Positions 1 to 5,566 of a DNA stretch of 5,566 nucleotides are shown piece after piece. Under the pieces are notes generated by a model, which was given only the letters and a program-made list of their open reading frames with translations, was not told where the DNA came from and made no database searches. Position numbers and translations under genes: made by a program. The stretch is taken from assembly GCA_023487325.1 (NCBI GenBank), contig JAMDBS010000026.1:1-5566 (forward strand), written 5' to 3'. The first letter of the stretch is position 1; each line of letters opens with the position of its first letter. Origin of the DNA: Patescibacteria group bacterium (GTDB taxonomy: Bacteria > Patescibacteria > UBA1384 > JAMDBS01).

Positions 1-25
1 TTTTCTAAGACTTTAACAATGTTTT
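1..25. repeat. Left arm of a 25-bp perfect inverted repeat
   Basis: Read on the minus strand, positions 1-25 are identical to plus-strand 220-244. Identity stops sharply: 26 versus 219 mismatches, 27-29 match within an A-rich stretch, then similarity is lost. The match may continue left of the window. Twenty-five exact bases are far beyond chance for 5.6 kb. The arm interrupts an otherwise open upstream frame with a stop, which favours a template-switch chimera (for example from multiple displacement amplification) or an assembly edge over a functional element. Confidence 0.85.
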
Positions 26-211
26 GTTTTAACTTATTCTAAGGTCGTTAACCTGTCGATTAACCCCTATTTAAATATCACGGCTGATTATTTTCGATTT
101 GCCATACTTGTATTGTTAATTTTTATAATCAGCGTTAAAATAAAGAACGTCGATTTTAAGCATTTACCGTCAAATTATGCCAAAGATTTACCTGGTAATT
201 CCTACCTATAA
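26..211 (+). CDS. C-terminal tail of an upstream membrane protein (5' end missing or broken)
   Basis: The frame starting at position 26 stays open for 61 codons and stops at TAA 209-211. It has no ATG, so it can only be the end of a longer gene. The peptide reads like real protein: a polar stretch ending NITADYFR, one clear hydrophobic helix (FAILVLLIFIISV), a basic boundary (KIKN) and a short soluble tail ending LPGNSYL. It overlaps the following glycosyltransferase by 35 bases in another frame, in keeping with the overlapping genes downstream. Going upstream, the same frame meets a TAA at 14-16, but that stop lies in the first 25 bases, which are an inverted copy of 220-244 and may not belong here. 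The family cannot be recognised from one helix. It might be another envelope-glycan membrane protein (inference from context). A chance open frame in AT-rich DNA is the alternative. Confidence 0.5.
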   Translation, partial: VLTYSKVVNLSINPYLNITADYFRFAILVLLIFIISVKIKNVDFKHLPSNYAKDLPGNSYL

Positions 212-893
212 TGAGAAAGAAAACATTGTTAAAGTCTTAGAAAAAGTCTTTAGTTTAAACATTGAAGGCCTTAATGTATTAGTGGTTGATGACAATTCAC
301 CAGATGGCACTGGGCAGGTTGTCGAACGGCTTAAAGCCGGTAATATTCGCTTGGATGTCTTGCATCGTGGCAGCAAAGAAGGACTGGGTAAGGCTTATGT
401 TGCCGGGTTTAAAGAGGCATTAAGTCGTGGTGCGGATATAGTTTTTGAAATGGATGCTGACCTTTCTCATGACCCAAAGTATTTACCAGATTTTTTGCAA
501 GCCATTAATCTGGCCGATTTAGTTTTAGGTTCGCGCTATATTAAAGGCGGTGGCACGACAAACTGGAATTTTTTCCGGCGCCTAATTAGTCAAGGAGGGA
601 ATGTTTATGCCCGAATAGTTTTGGGTATGCCAATTAAGGACTTAACGGGTGGATTTAAGTGTTACCGTCGAGAGGTTTTAGAAAAAATTGGTTTAGATAG
701 TTTGAGTTCCGTCGGCTATAATTTTCAGATCGAAACTACTTATAAAACCTACAAACTAGGATTTAAGATTAAGGAAATACCGATTAATTTTATTGAGCGG
801 GTTGGTGGTAAATCAAAGTTTTCTATTAAAATAATTTTAGAAAGTTTTTGGAAAGTGTTGTTGCTTCGTATGAATAAGAAAGGCGATGATTAG
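177..893 (+). CDS. Polyprenol-phosphate mannosyltransferase (DPM1-type GT2)
   Basis: Predicted to transfer a sugar, usually mannose from GDP-mannose, to polyprenyl phosphate on the cytoplasmic face of the membrane, making a lipid-linked donor. The 238 residues carry the full GT-A signature of dolichol-phosphate mannose synthases: IPTYNE (8-13), VVDDNSPDGT (36-45) for nucleotide binding, GLGKAY (69-74), the metal-binding MDADLSHDP (92-100) with D93 and D95, GSRY (118-121), DLTGGFKCYRR (155-165), GYNFQIE (180-186) and FIERVGGKSK near the C-terminus. It ends soon after, with no C-terminal membrane helices or GtrA domain, so it is the soluble catalytic-only type, about the size of eukaryotic DPM1. 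The ATG at 177 is the only start that keeps IPTYNE; no Shine-Dalgarno sequence precedes it. It overlaps the upstream reading frame by 35 bases and the next GT2 gene by 8. The mannose specificity is family knowledge; another hexose is possible. Confidence 0.9.
   Translation: MPKIYLVIPTYNEKENIVKVLEKVFSLNIEGLNVLVVDDNSPDGTGQVVERLKAGNIRLDVLHRGSKEGLGKAYVAGFKEALSRGADIVFEMDADLSHDPKYLPDFLQAINLADLVLGSRYIKGGGTTNWNFFRRLISQGGNVYARIVLGMPIKDLTGGFKCYRREVLEKIGLDSLSSVGYNFQIETTYKTYKLGFKIKEIPINFIERVGGKSKFSIKIILESFWKVLLLRMNKKGDD
220..244. repeat. Right arm of the 25-bp inverted repeat, inside the DPM1-like gene
   Basis: These bases encode residues E15 to K23 of the DPM1-like enzyme, directly after its conserved IPTYNE motif. 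They fit naturally in that gene, so this arm is the original and the copy at 1-25 the derived one (inference). The arms are separated by 194 bases. Confidence 0.85.
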
Positions 894-1587
894 TATAAAT
901 ATGACCAAACTTTCTATCATTGTTCCGGTCTACAATGAGCGTAATTATATTCAGGAAACAATTAAGCGGCTTAGTAGTGTTAATTTTAATGGTTTAGATA
1001 AGGAAATTATCATTGTTGATGACGGTTCAACTGATGGCACTCGGGAATTATTGGTTAACCTGCCGCCAGAGTGTCGCGTCATTCTGCACAAAAATAATCG
1101 CGGCAAGGGAGCGGCTTTAATCTCTGGTTTTGCTGCTGCAACGGGTCAGATTATTGCTATCCAAGATGCCGACTTAGAATATCACCCTCAAGACCTTACC
1201 AATCTCGTAGAGTCAATCTTGGATGGCCGAGCCGTTGTGGTTTATGGTTCAAGAATGACAGGCCGTAATCCTATTGGTTATCAGCTTTATTATTTTGGTA
1301 ACAAATTAATTAGCTTTATGGCCAGAGTTTTGTATGGTTGTCATTTAACGGATATTGAAACTGGCTATAAAGTTTTTACTAAAGACATCTTAAGTAAATT
1401 CAAGTTAGAACTGGCTGATTTCGGCTTTGAAGCAGAGTTTACGGCCAAACTATTAAAAAATAAAATTAAAATTTTGGAGATCCCTATAAGTTATACCCCA
1501 CGCCATTTCGCGGAAGGGAAAAAAATCGGTCCGAAAGATGGCTTTAAAGCCCTGTGGCTATTAATTAAGTATCGTTTTGTCAAATGA
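886..1587 (+). CDS. GT2 glycosyltransferase, DPM/DPG-synthase-like
   Basis: A second cytoplasmic GT-A enzyme, likely loading a sugar (glucose, mannose or similar) onto polyprenyl phosphate. Motifs in order: IIVPVYNER (11-19), IIIVDDGSTDGT (41-52), NNRGKGAAL (70-78), the metal-binding QDADLEYHP (93-101), YGSRMTGR (120-127), DIETGYKVF (156-164), GFEAEF (180-185), and a basic C-terminus with GPKDGFKALW. The DGSTDGT and DIETGYK forms are those of bacterial DPM1/DPG-synthase-like proteins rather than strict mannose-phosphate synthases, so it probably uses a different donor from its neighbour (inference). No membrane helix is present. The start is uncertain: ATG 886 overlaps the previous stop and gives 233 residues, while ATG 901 gives 228 and begins MTKLSIIVPVYNE, the usual N-terminus of the family. 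A purine-rich AAGAAAGG (876-883) is too close to 886 and too far from 901 to decide. Its stop overlaps the next start in ATGA. Confidence 0.88.
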   Translation: MISINMTKLSIIVPVYNERNYIQETIKRLSSVNFNGLDKEIIIVDDGSTDGTRELLVNLPPECRVILHKNNRGKGAALISGFAAATGQIIAIQDADLEYHPQDLTNLVESILDGRAVVVYGSRMTGRNPIGYQLYYFGNKLISFMARVLYGCHLTDIETGYKVFTKDILSKFKLELADFGFEAEFTAKLLKNKIKILEIPISYTPRHFAEGKKIGPKDGFKALWLLIKYRFVK

Positions 1588-3236
1588 CGTTAGTCCAGAT
1601 CATAAAATCCATTTCTAAAAAAGAATGGTTTTTTGTTTTAGCAATTGTTTTGGTTATTATCACTATCACCACCTTACCCTTAGTTTATGGGCTAATGAAT
1701 GCTCCACAAGGCAGCACTTTTACTGGGGTTCATTTTTCCAATATTAATGATTGGTTTGTTTATTATTCTTACATTGAACAAATTAAGCAGGGTAGTTGGC
1801 TGTTAGACAACCTGACTACCGCAGAGCCACAAACAGCTTTATTTAATCCGTTATGGTTGGGGGTAGGTTTATTGGCCCGGACATTCAACCTATCTGTTTT
1901 TATGGCTCTTAATTTAGCACGTATAATTTTAATTCCTATTTTATATTTTGTTGCGTATTTATTTATTGCTTATTTACTATCGGAGTTTAGACAGAGAAAA
2001 TTGGCGTTGATAATTTTGTCTTTTGCTTCCGGATTAGGCTTGTTTCTAATCAATGCTTTAATTAAAAATCCATATAATTTTAATAATGGTGAGTTTACTT
2101 GGCCAATGGATTTATGGGTACCGGAATTATCGACTTTTATGACTGTTTATTATACGCCCCATTTCATCGCCTCATTAATTTTAATCCTTCTAGTTTCTTT
2201 TCTAACGGTCTTATTTGTAGAGAATAAAAAATTATCTTATGGCGTTTGGTCAGGACTATCTGCCCTAATCCTTTTTTCTTTTCATCCATTTCACATTCTG
2301 ACTATCTATGCTGTCGTGGCGACTTATTTTTTAACCTTGATGATAAAAGAAAAAAAATGGCTTTGGCATTTAATCTATTATTATTTAATCTTATTATTTT
2401 TAGGCCTGCCGTCTATTGTTTATCATTTATATTTACTCGTCTCTGATCCGGTTATCGCCCAGAAAGCAGTACAAAACAATTGTTTAACTACTCCGTTAAA
2501 AACCACATTTTTTAGTTATGGCTTGTTGTTAATTTTTAGCCTTGCGCAGGCAACTGTATTTTTCGTTCATAAAAAAATTAATTACAAGTGGTTATTTCTG
2601 ATTGTTTGGGGAATAGTGCAGTTCTGTTTGTTATACTTCCCAGTTAACTATCAGCGCCGCATGACAGAAGGGTTACAATTTCCCATGGTGATACTGACCA
2701 CGGTCAGTTTATTGGCCTTGGCAGATATTACCATGAAACAAAAAGGATACTGGGGTAAATTTTTAGATCGTAGAAAGTATTTTCTCGTTTTTATGCTGGC
2801 GATTTTTTTAGTTAGCTCTAATCTATTTGAGTTGATTACCGATATATATATGTATAGATATCGTAGTGATTTCGTTTATTTGGACCGTAATCTGACTACG
2901 GCCATGGATTATTTAAAGAGTACTAGTAAAGATGCGGTTATATTTAATTCTTCCTATGGTATTCTTAATTTTGTCCCAGCTTACTCCGGTCGACGCGTTT
3001 ATGTTGGTCATGGTGTAGAAACCCCGTTTTTTCGAATGAAGCAGCAGGAAGTTGATTGGTTTTTTGCCACAAACCGTGATAATTTAATTGAAAGAAATTT
3101 TTTGGTTAAGCGTAAAATTAATTATATTTTTTATAGTGAACCAGAAAAGCAACTCGGCGACTACAATCCGGATATCAAGCCTTATCTAAAGAAAGTATAT
3201 TCTAATTCTGAGGTAGCAATCTACCAAGTTATATGA
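1584..3236 (+). CDS. Multi-pass membrane protein, putative GT-C-type glycosyltransferase (paralogue A)
   Basis: A 550-residue protein with a short basic N-terminus (SISKKEW), about ten or eleven hydrophobic helices (first about 15-37, last about 398-418) and a soluble C-terminal region of about 130 residues. Helix 1 is followed by a loop holding a conserved acidic residue, D56 in NDWFVYYSYIEQ, the place where GT-C enzymes carry their catalytic Asp/Glu on the outer face. Other motifs shared with the next gene: WPMDLWVPE (173-181), HFIAS (193-197), FHP (233-235), LPS..YH (275-281), QRRMTEGL (357-364) and GHGVET (475-480) in the soluble part. I do not recognise a named family; PMT-like membrane proteins of Patescibacteria and archaea have this design. 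Expected role: transferring a sugar from a lipid carrier made by the two upstream GT2 enzymes to a surface acceptor. Both ends overlap neighbours in ATGA, implying translational coupling. The multi-helix topology is clear; the enzymatic role is inference. Confidence 0.7.
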   Translation: MTLVQIIKSISKKEWFFVLAIVLVIITITTLPLVYGLMNAPQGSTFTGVHFSNINDWFVYYSYIEQIKQGSWLLDNLTTAEPQTALFNPLWLGVGLLARTFNLSVFMALNLARIILIPILYFVAYLFIAYLLSEFRQRKLALIILSFASGLGLFLINALIKNPYNFNNGEFTWPMDLWVPELSTFMTVYYTPHFIASLILILLVSFLTVLFVENKKLSYGVWSGLSALILFSFHPFHILTIYAVVATYFLTLMIKEKKWLWHLIYYYLILLFLGLPSIVYHLYLLVSDPVIAQKAVQNNCLTTPLKTTFFSYGLLLIFSLAQATVFFVHKKINYKWLFLIVWGIVQFCLLYFPVNYQRRMTEGLQFPMVILTTVSLLALADITMKQKGYWGKFLDRRKYFLVFMLAIFLVSSNLFELITDIYMYRYRSDFVYLDRNLTTAMDYLKSTSKDAVIFNSSYGILNFVPAYSGRRVYVGHGVETPFFRMKQQEVDWFFATNRDNLIERNFLVKRKINYIFYSEPEKQLGDYNPDIKPYLKKVYSNSEVAIYQVI

Positions 3237-4897
3237 TGGATTTAATACGATCAATTTCTAAGAAAGAGTGGCGATGGGTGATAATAGTGGCCACCGTGGT
3301 TATAATTTTAACCGGTCTACCTTATTTTTTAGGCTGGCTCTTAGCGCCGGCCGATATGATTTATGACGGTTTGCATGCTTTAACGCCAGGCGACATTCCT
3401 GTTTACTATTCCTATATTAATCAGGCTAAATCAAATAATTTTTTTGCCTTAGATTTATTCACTACTGAGTTACAGCCTATTGGTACCTTTAATGTTTGGT
3501 GGAATTTAATTGGCTTGGCAGCTAATTTTTTTAAGTTATCGCCATTTTTGGCATTCCAGCTGTCACGGATATTAATGATCCCAGTTTTTTTCTTTTTTGC
3601 TTATTTGTTTATTAGTTATTTTATGCAAGACACAAAAAAACGTCTGACGGCTTTATTGTTTTTGGCTTTTGCCTCAGGCGTTGGGGTTTATTTTGTTGGT
3701 ATTTTTGACGCACTTGGTTGGTATAATACGGTGCCGTATCGTTGGCCCATTGATTTATGGGTGCCAGAAGCAATTTCTTTTTTAGCACTTTATCAGACAT
3801 CTCATTTCATTGCCTCGATCACCTTAACATTAGTGATTTTTCTTTTGTTATTGATTTCTTTTGATAAGAATAAGTTTTCTTATGCGGTTTATGCTGGATT
3901 ATTGTCTTTATTTTACTTCAACTTTCACCCTTATTATCTGCCAGTAATTTTTGGCGTGCCAGGTATTTATTTATTGTGGCAAAGTTTCGCGACTAGTAAA
4001 ATAAATTGGCGTGGTGGCTGGTATTTGATTTTAGTGTTTATAATTTCACTGCCATCAGTTTTATATCATACTTGGTTAATCAAGCAGGGTGAAGTAATCG
4101 GTTATCGTTCTGTGCAAAATGTTACATTAATTTCCTGGCCGATATTTATTTTTTTGGGCTACGGTTTTTTGTGGGCCGGATTTTTGCTCGGCATATTTTT
4201 TGTCATAAAGAATAAATCGTGGAATAATCGCTTTACCTTTTTATTACTTTGGCTAGTTTTTAATTTGACCCTAGCTTATTCGCCTTTGCCATTTCAAAGC
4301 CGTTATTTACAAGGGCTACATGTGGTTTTGGTGATTTTCACAGCAGCCGGGCTGGTCGATTTATACTACTATTTAAAGACTTTAATTTCACCAAAGAAGT
4401 TTGATTTTTGGATTAATAATCCGGCCTTAATGATGATTTTATTTTTAATATTTTTTGGCCTGTCGAATGTTTATAACATTGGCCGTGACCTTTATTATTT
4501 TATTACCAAGCCGGCCAATATCAAAGAGATTCTTTATGTGCCAAAAGATGTAGTCAAGGCTATTAGCTGGCTTGATGATCAGCCAAACAATAAAATTATT
4601 TTGGCTGGCGATATGACGTCTAAATTTATTCCAGGTTTTTCCGGACAATTAGTTTATTTTGGTCACCCGCAAGAGACTCTTTTTGCTAATGCTAAGGCTA
4701 TGAATGTGGTCTGGTTTTTTAAGAGTGATGGTGATAATCAGAGTAAAAGAAATTTTTTAGTTAAAAATAATATTGATTATGTTTTCTATAGTGAATATGA
4801 AAAAAAACTGGGCGACTATAGCCCAGAAAATAAAAATTATTTAAAATTAGTTTACGTTTCGCCACGGGCTAGGATCTATCAGGTGATTAAAGATTAA
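3233..4897 (+). CDS. Multi-pass membrane protein, putative GT-C-type glycosyltransferase (paralogue B)
   Basis: A 554-residue tandem paralogue of the preceding gene with the same layout: SISKKEW at the N-terminus, helix 1 at about 15-37, a first loop with D54 in GDIPVYYSYINQ, about ten helices up to about 412, and a soluble tail. It shares WPIDLWVPE (171-179), HFIAS (191-195), FHP (231-233), LPSVLYH (273-279) and GHPQET (477-482). The last stretch is the most conserved: 30 of 47 residues are identical from RNFLVK to IYQVI. One difference may matter: QRRMTEGL of paralogue A is QSRYLQGL here (355-362), losing an Arg and the Glu. This suggests a shared reaction with a changed donor or acceptor (inference). 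It begins ATGATG, so 3233 (ATGA overlap) or 3236 could be the start; no Shine-Dalgarno is seen. It is the last gene of the run. Its 3' end overlaps the convergent gene by 11 bases and contains the likely terminator of that gene. Confidence 0.7.
   Translation: MMDLIRSISKKEWRWVIIVATVVIILTGLPYFLGWLLAPADMIYDGLHALTPGDIPVYYSYINQAKSNNFFALDLFTTELQPIGTFNVWWNLIGLAANFFKLSPFLAFQLSRILMIPVFFFFAYLFISYFMQDTKKRLTALLFLAFASGVGVYFVGIFDALGWYNTVPYRWPIDLWVPEAISFLALYQTSHFIASITLTLVIFLLLLISFDKNKFSYAVYAGLLSLFYFNFHPYYLPVIFGVPGIYLLWQSFATSKINWRGGWYLILVFIISLPSVLYHTWLIKQGEVIGYRSVQNVTLISWPIFIFLGYGFLWAGFLLGIFFVIKNKSWNNRFTFLLLWLVFNLTLAYSPLPFQSRYLQGLHVVLVIFTAAGLVDLYYYLKTLISPKKFDFWINNPALMMILFLIFFGLSNVYNIGRDLYYFITKPANIKEILYVPKDVVKAISWLDDQPNNKIILAGDMTSKFIPGFSGQLVYFGHPQETLFANAKAMNVVWFFKSDGDNQSKRNFLVKNNIDYVFYSEYEKKLGDYSPENKNYLKLVYVSPRARIYQVIKD
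4801..4826 (-). terminator. Rho-independent terminator of the minus-strand gene, inside paralogue B
   Basis: On the minus strand there is a perfect 6-bp GC-rich stem, CTGGGC / GCCCAG, with a 7-base loop, followed directly by seven T. It lies about 60 bases beyond the stop of the minus-strand gene, within codons for KKLGDYSPE of paralogue B. On the plus strand it is followed by A-rich sequence, so it would act only for minus-strand transcription. The homologous site in paralogue A (LGDYNPD) does not form this stem. Confidence 0.65.
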
Positions 4898-5566
4898 TTA
4901 TCCCTAAATCAATATTTTGTCCAACGATCTCCATTCTTTCAATAGCGTTAACGGTTGAGCGGAAGCTGTCAACCTCAATTCCGCCGCGTTTTATTTCAAT
5001 CAATTCCATCTTTAAATTATAATCCCCGGCTGGGATTTTTTTAAAAAAATTAAACCAGTAATTGGTTTGGATAATTTTATCTTTTTGCCACAAAGTGGCT
5101 GGCAGAATATTATAAGCTAGCGGGTATGTTTTTTGGTAGACGATTTTATCATTTTTTTCCAAGCGCAATTTGAGTTGGTAATTCACGGTTAATTCAGTAT
5201 TTGCTTGCCAAAATAGCTGGTAACTATTGTCAGCCAAGTGGTTGAAACCAATAAAGGTAATTTTGTCATCTAAGTTAGTTTCTCGTAGTTCTTTAATTTC
5301 TGGTCGACTTGGCAAAATATCAAGTAATTTAAATTTGTCAGCTTGACCTTTTTGGTATAATGCTAACGTGTCATTAATATAAATTAAACCAAAACCATTT
5401 AAGTTATTTGCCCATTCTTGAATAACTTGATTATAGGTAGTCTGGTAGTATGGATTCTTGCCGTATTGTAATTGGTAAGTCAATAAATCCTGAAAGTCTA
5501 TTGCTATATATTTTGTGTCTTCTGGCAGCCGATATTCTTTTTTTAAAAATTGCTGGAAACCCAAAA
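4887..5566 (-). CDS. C-terminal part of a DUF2079/PMT-like membrane protein (5' end beyond the window)
   Basis: The frame is open to the right edge. Its first complete codon, TTG at 5562-5564, is probably an internal leucine, so 225 residues of a longer protein are visible. They contain no membrane helix. Residues 18-72 (TKYIAIDFQDL, then LIYINDTLALYQKG) resemble the tail of DUF2079-type membrane proteins, where a 'Y-hydrophobic-D' strand and a final 'LY-basic' strand frame the soluble part. Residues about 102-190 look like the beta-sandwich often found after it in such proteins: YQLFWQA (115-121), paired strands, W159, a D/N-Y-W segment and IPAGDYNLKMEL (177-188), corresponding to the usual 'PAG.Y.l' strand. 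The full protein is probably a polytopic envelope glycosyltransferase-like protein whose soluble domain faces outward. The family assignment rests on motif resemblance only. It converges on the plus-strand run, stop codons overlapping, and probably belongs to a separate transcript. Confidence 0.6.
   Translation of the reverse strand, partial: LGFQQFLKKEYRLPEDTKYIAIDFQDLLTYQLQYGKNPYYQTTYNQVIQEWANNLNGFGLIYINDTLALYQKGQADKFKLLDILPSRPEIKELRETNLDDKITFIGFNHLADNSYQLFWQANTELTVNYQLKLRLEKNDKIVYQKTYPLAYNILPATLWQKDKIIQTNYWFNFFKKIPAGDYNLKMELIEIKRGGIEVDSFRSTVNAIERMEIVGQNIDLGIINL
5021..5042 (+). terminator. Possible rho-independent terminator of the plus-strand run, inside the convergent gene
   Basis: The plus strand shows AATCCC-CGGCT-GGGATT, a 6-bp stem with a 5-base loop, followed by five more T (5038-5042). 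It is 124 bases past the stop of paralogue B and is the first stem plus T-run I see downstream of the run. The stem has three A-T pairs at its base and is weaker than the minus-strand one. It coincides with codons for the IPAGDYN motif, so it could be a by-product of protein conservation. Confidence 0.45.

Noticed and set aside
1..60. Minus-strand fragment of a second DPM1-like gene, suggested by NIVKVLE encoded at 1-25
   Set aside because: Identity is exact for 25 bases and then lost, with a stop just upstream in that frame. Diverged paralogues do not look like this; an inverted copy does.
99..129. Promoter-like TTGCCA (99-104) and TATAAT (124-129) upstream of the DPM1-like gene
   Set aside because: The 19-base spacing is long, and the region reads as coding for the upstream membrane protein tail; TATAAT arises easily in AT-rich DNA. 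It remains possible if that tail is not real.
2246..2446. Plus-strand open frame of 66 codons
   Set aside because: It lies wholly inside paralogue A in another frame, where the long gene has clear helices and motifs.
2693..2708. Near-palindrome ACTGACC-AC-GGTCAGT
   Set aside because: A 7-bp inverted repeat with a short spacer is expected by chance in 5.6 kb. It lies mid-gene with no T-run or nearby start, so an operator is unlikely.
2881..2904. Hairpin TGG-CCGTA / TACGG-CCA with a one-base bulge
   Set aside because: It sits inside paralogue A with no following T-run and no role at a gene boundary.
4445..4648. Minus-strand open frame of 67 codons
   Set aside because: It is antisense within paralogue B, shows no recognisable protein features, and is covered by a conserved coding region.

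Overview
The window is AT-rich and densely packed. It looks bacterial: genes overlap by a few bases, Shine-Dalgarno signals are nearly absent, there are two dolichol/polyprenol-phosphate sugar synthase-like GT2 enzymes, and beside them large multi-pass membrane proteins with no assignable classical family. This style fits Patescibacteria (Candidate Phyla Radiation) genomes. That assignment is inference from gene content and layout, because no marker gene is present. TGA serves as a stop (ATGA stop/start overlaps) and all glycines seen use GGN codons, so there is no sign of TGA recoded to glycine.

Layout. Positions 1-25 are a perfect inverted copy of 220-244, which lies inside the first full gene; this may be a chimeric junction or an assembly edge. 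From about 26 to 211 an open frame reads as the C-terminal tail of an upstream membrane protein and overlaps the next gene by 35 bases. Then come four plus-strand genes in one tight run: a DPM1-type polyprenol-phosphate mannosyltransferase (177-893), a second GT2 of the DPM/DPG-synthase-like type (886-1587), and two tandem paralogous membrane proteins of about 550 residues (1584-3236 and 3233-4897) that look like GT-C-type glycosyltransferases. On the minus strand, the 3' part of another gene (4887-5566, continuing past the right edge) converges on the run and overlaps its last gene by 11 bases. It encodes a soluble C-terminal region like those of DUF2079/PMT-like membrane proteins. No stretch over 300 bases is without a gene.

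How they may work together. The two GT2 enzymes would charge polyprenyl phosphate with sugars on the cytoplasmic face. After flipping, the lipid-linked sugars would be donors for the two (possibly more) GT-C-like membrane proteins acting outside, on surface proteins or glycans. The 'two donor synthases plus two paralogous transferases' arrangement suggests a cell-envelope glycosylation module. Donor sugar, acceptor and the GT-C assignment of the membrane proteins are inferred.

Transcription ends. With no space between the convergent genes, each strand has a terminator-like hairpin plus T-run inside the coding sequence of the opposing gene (minus-strand at 4801-4826, plus-strand at 5021-5042).
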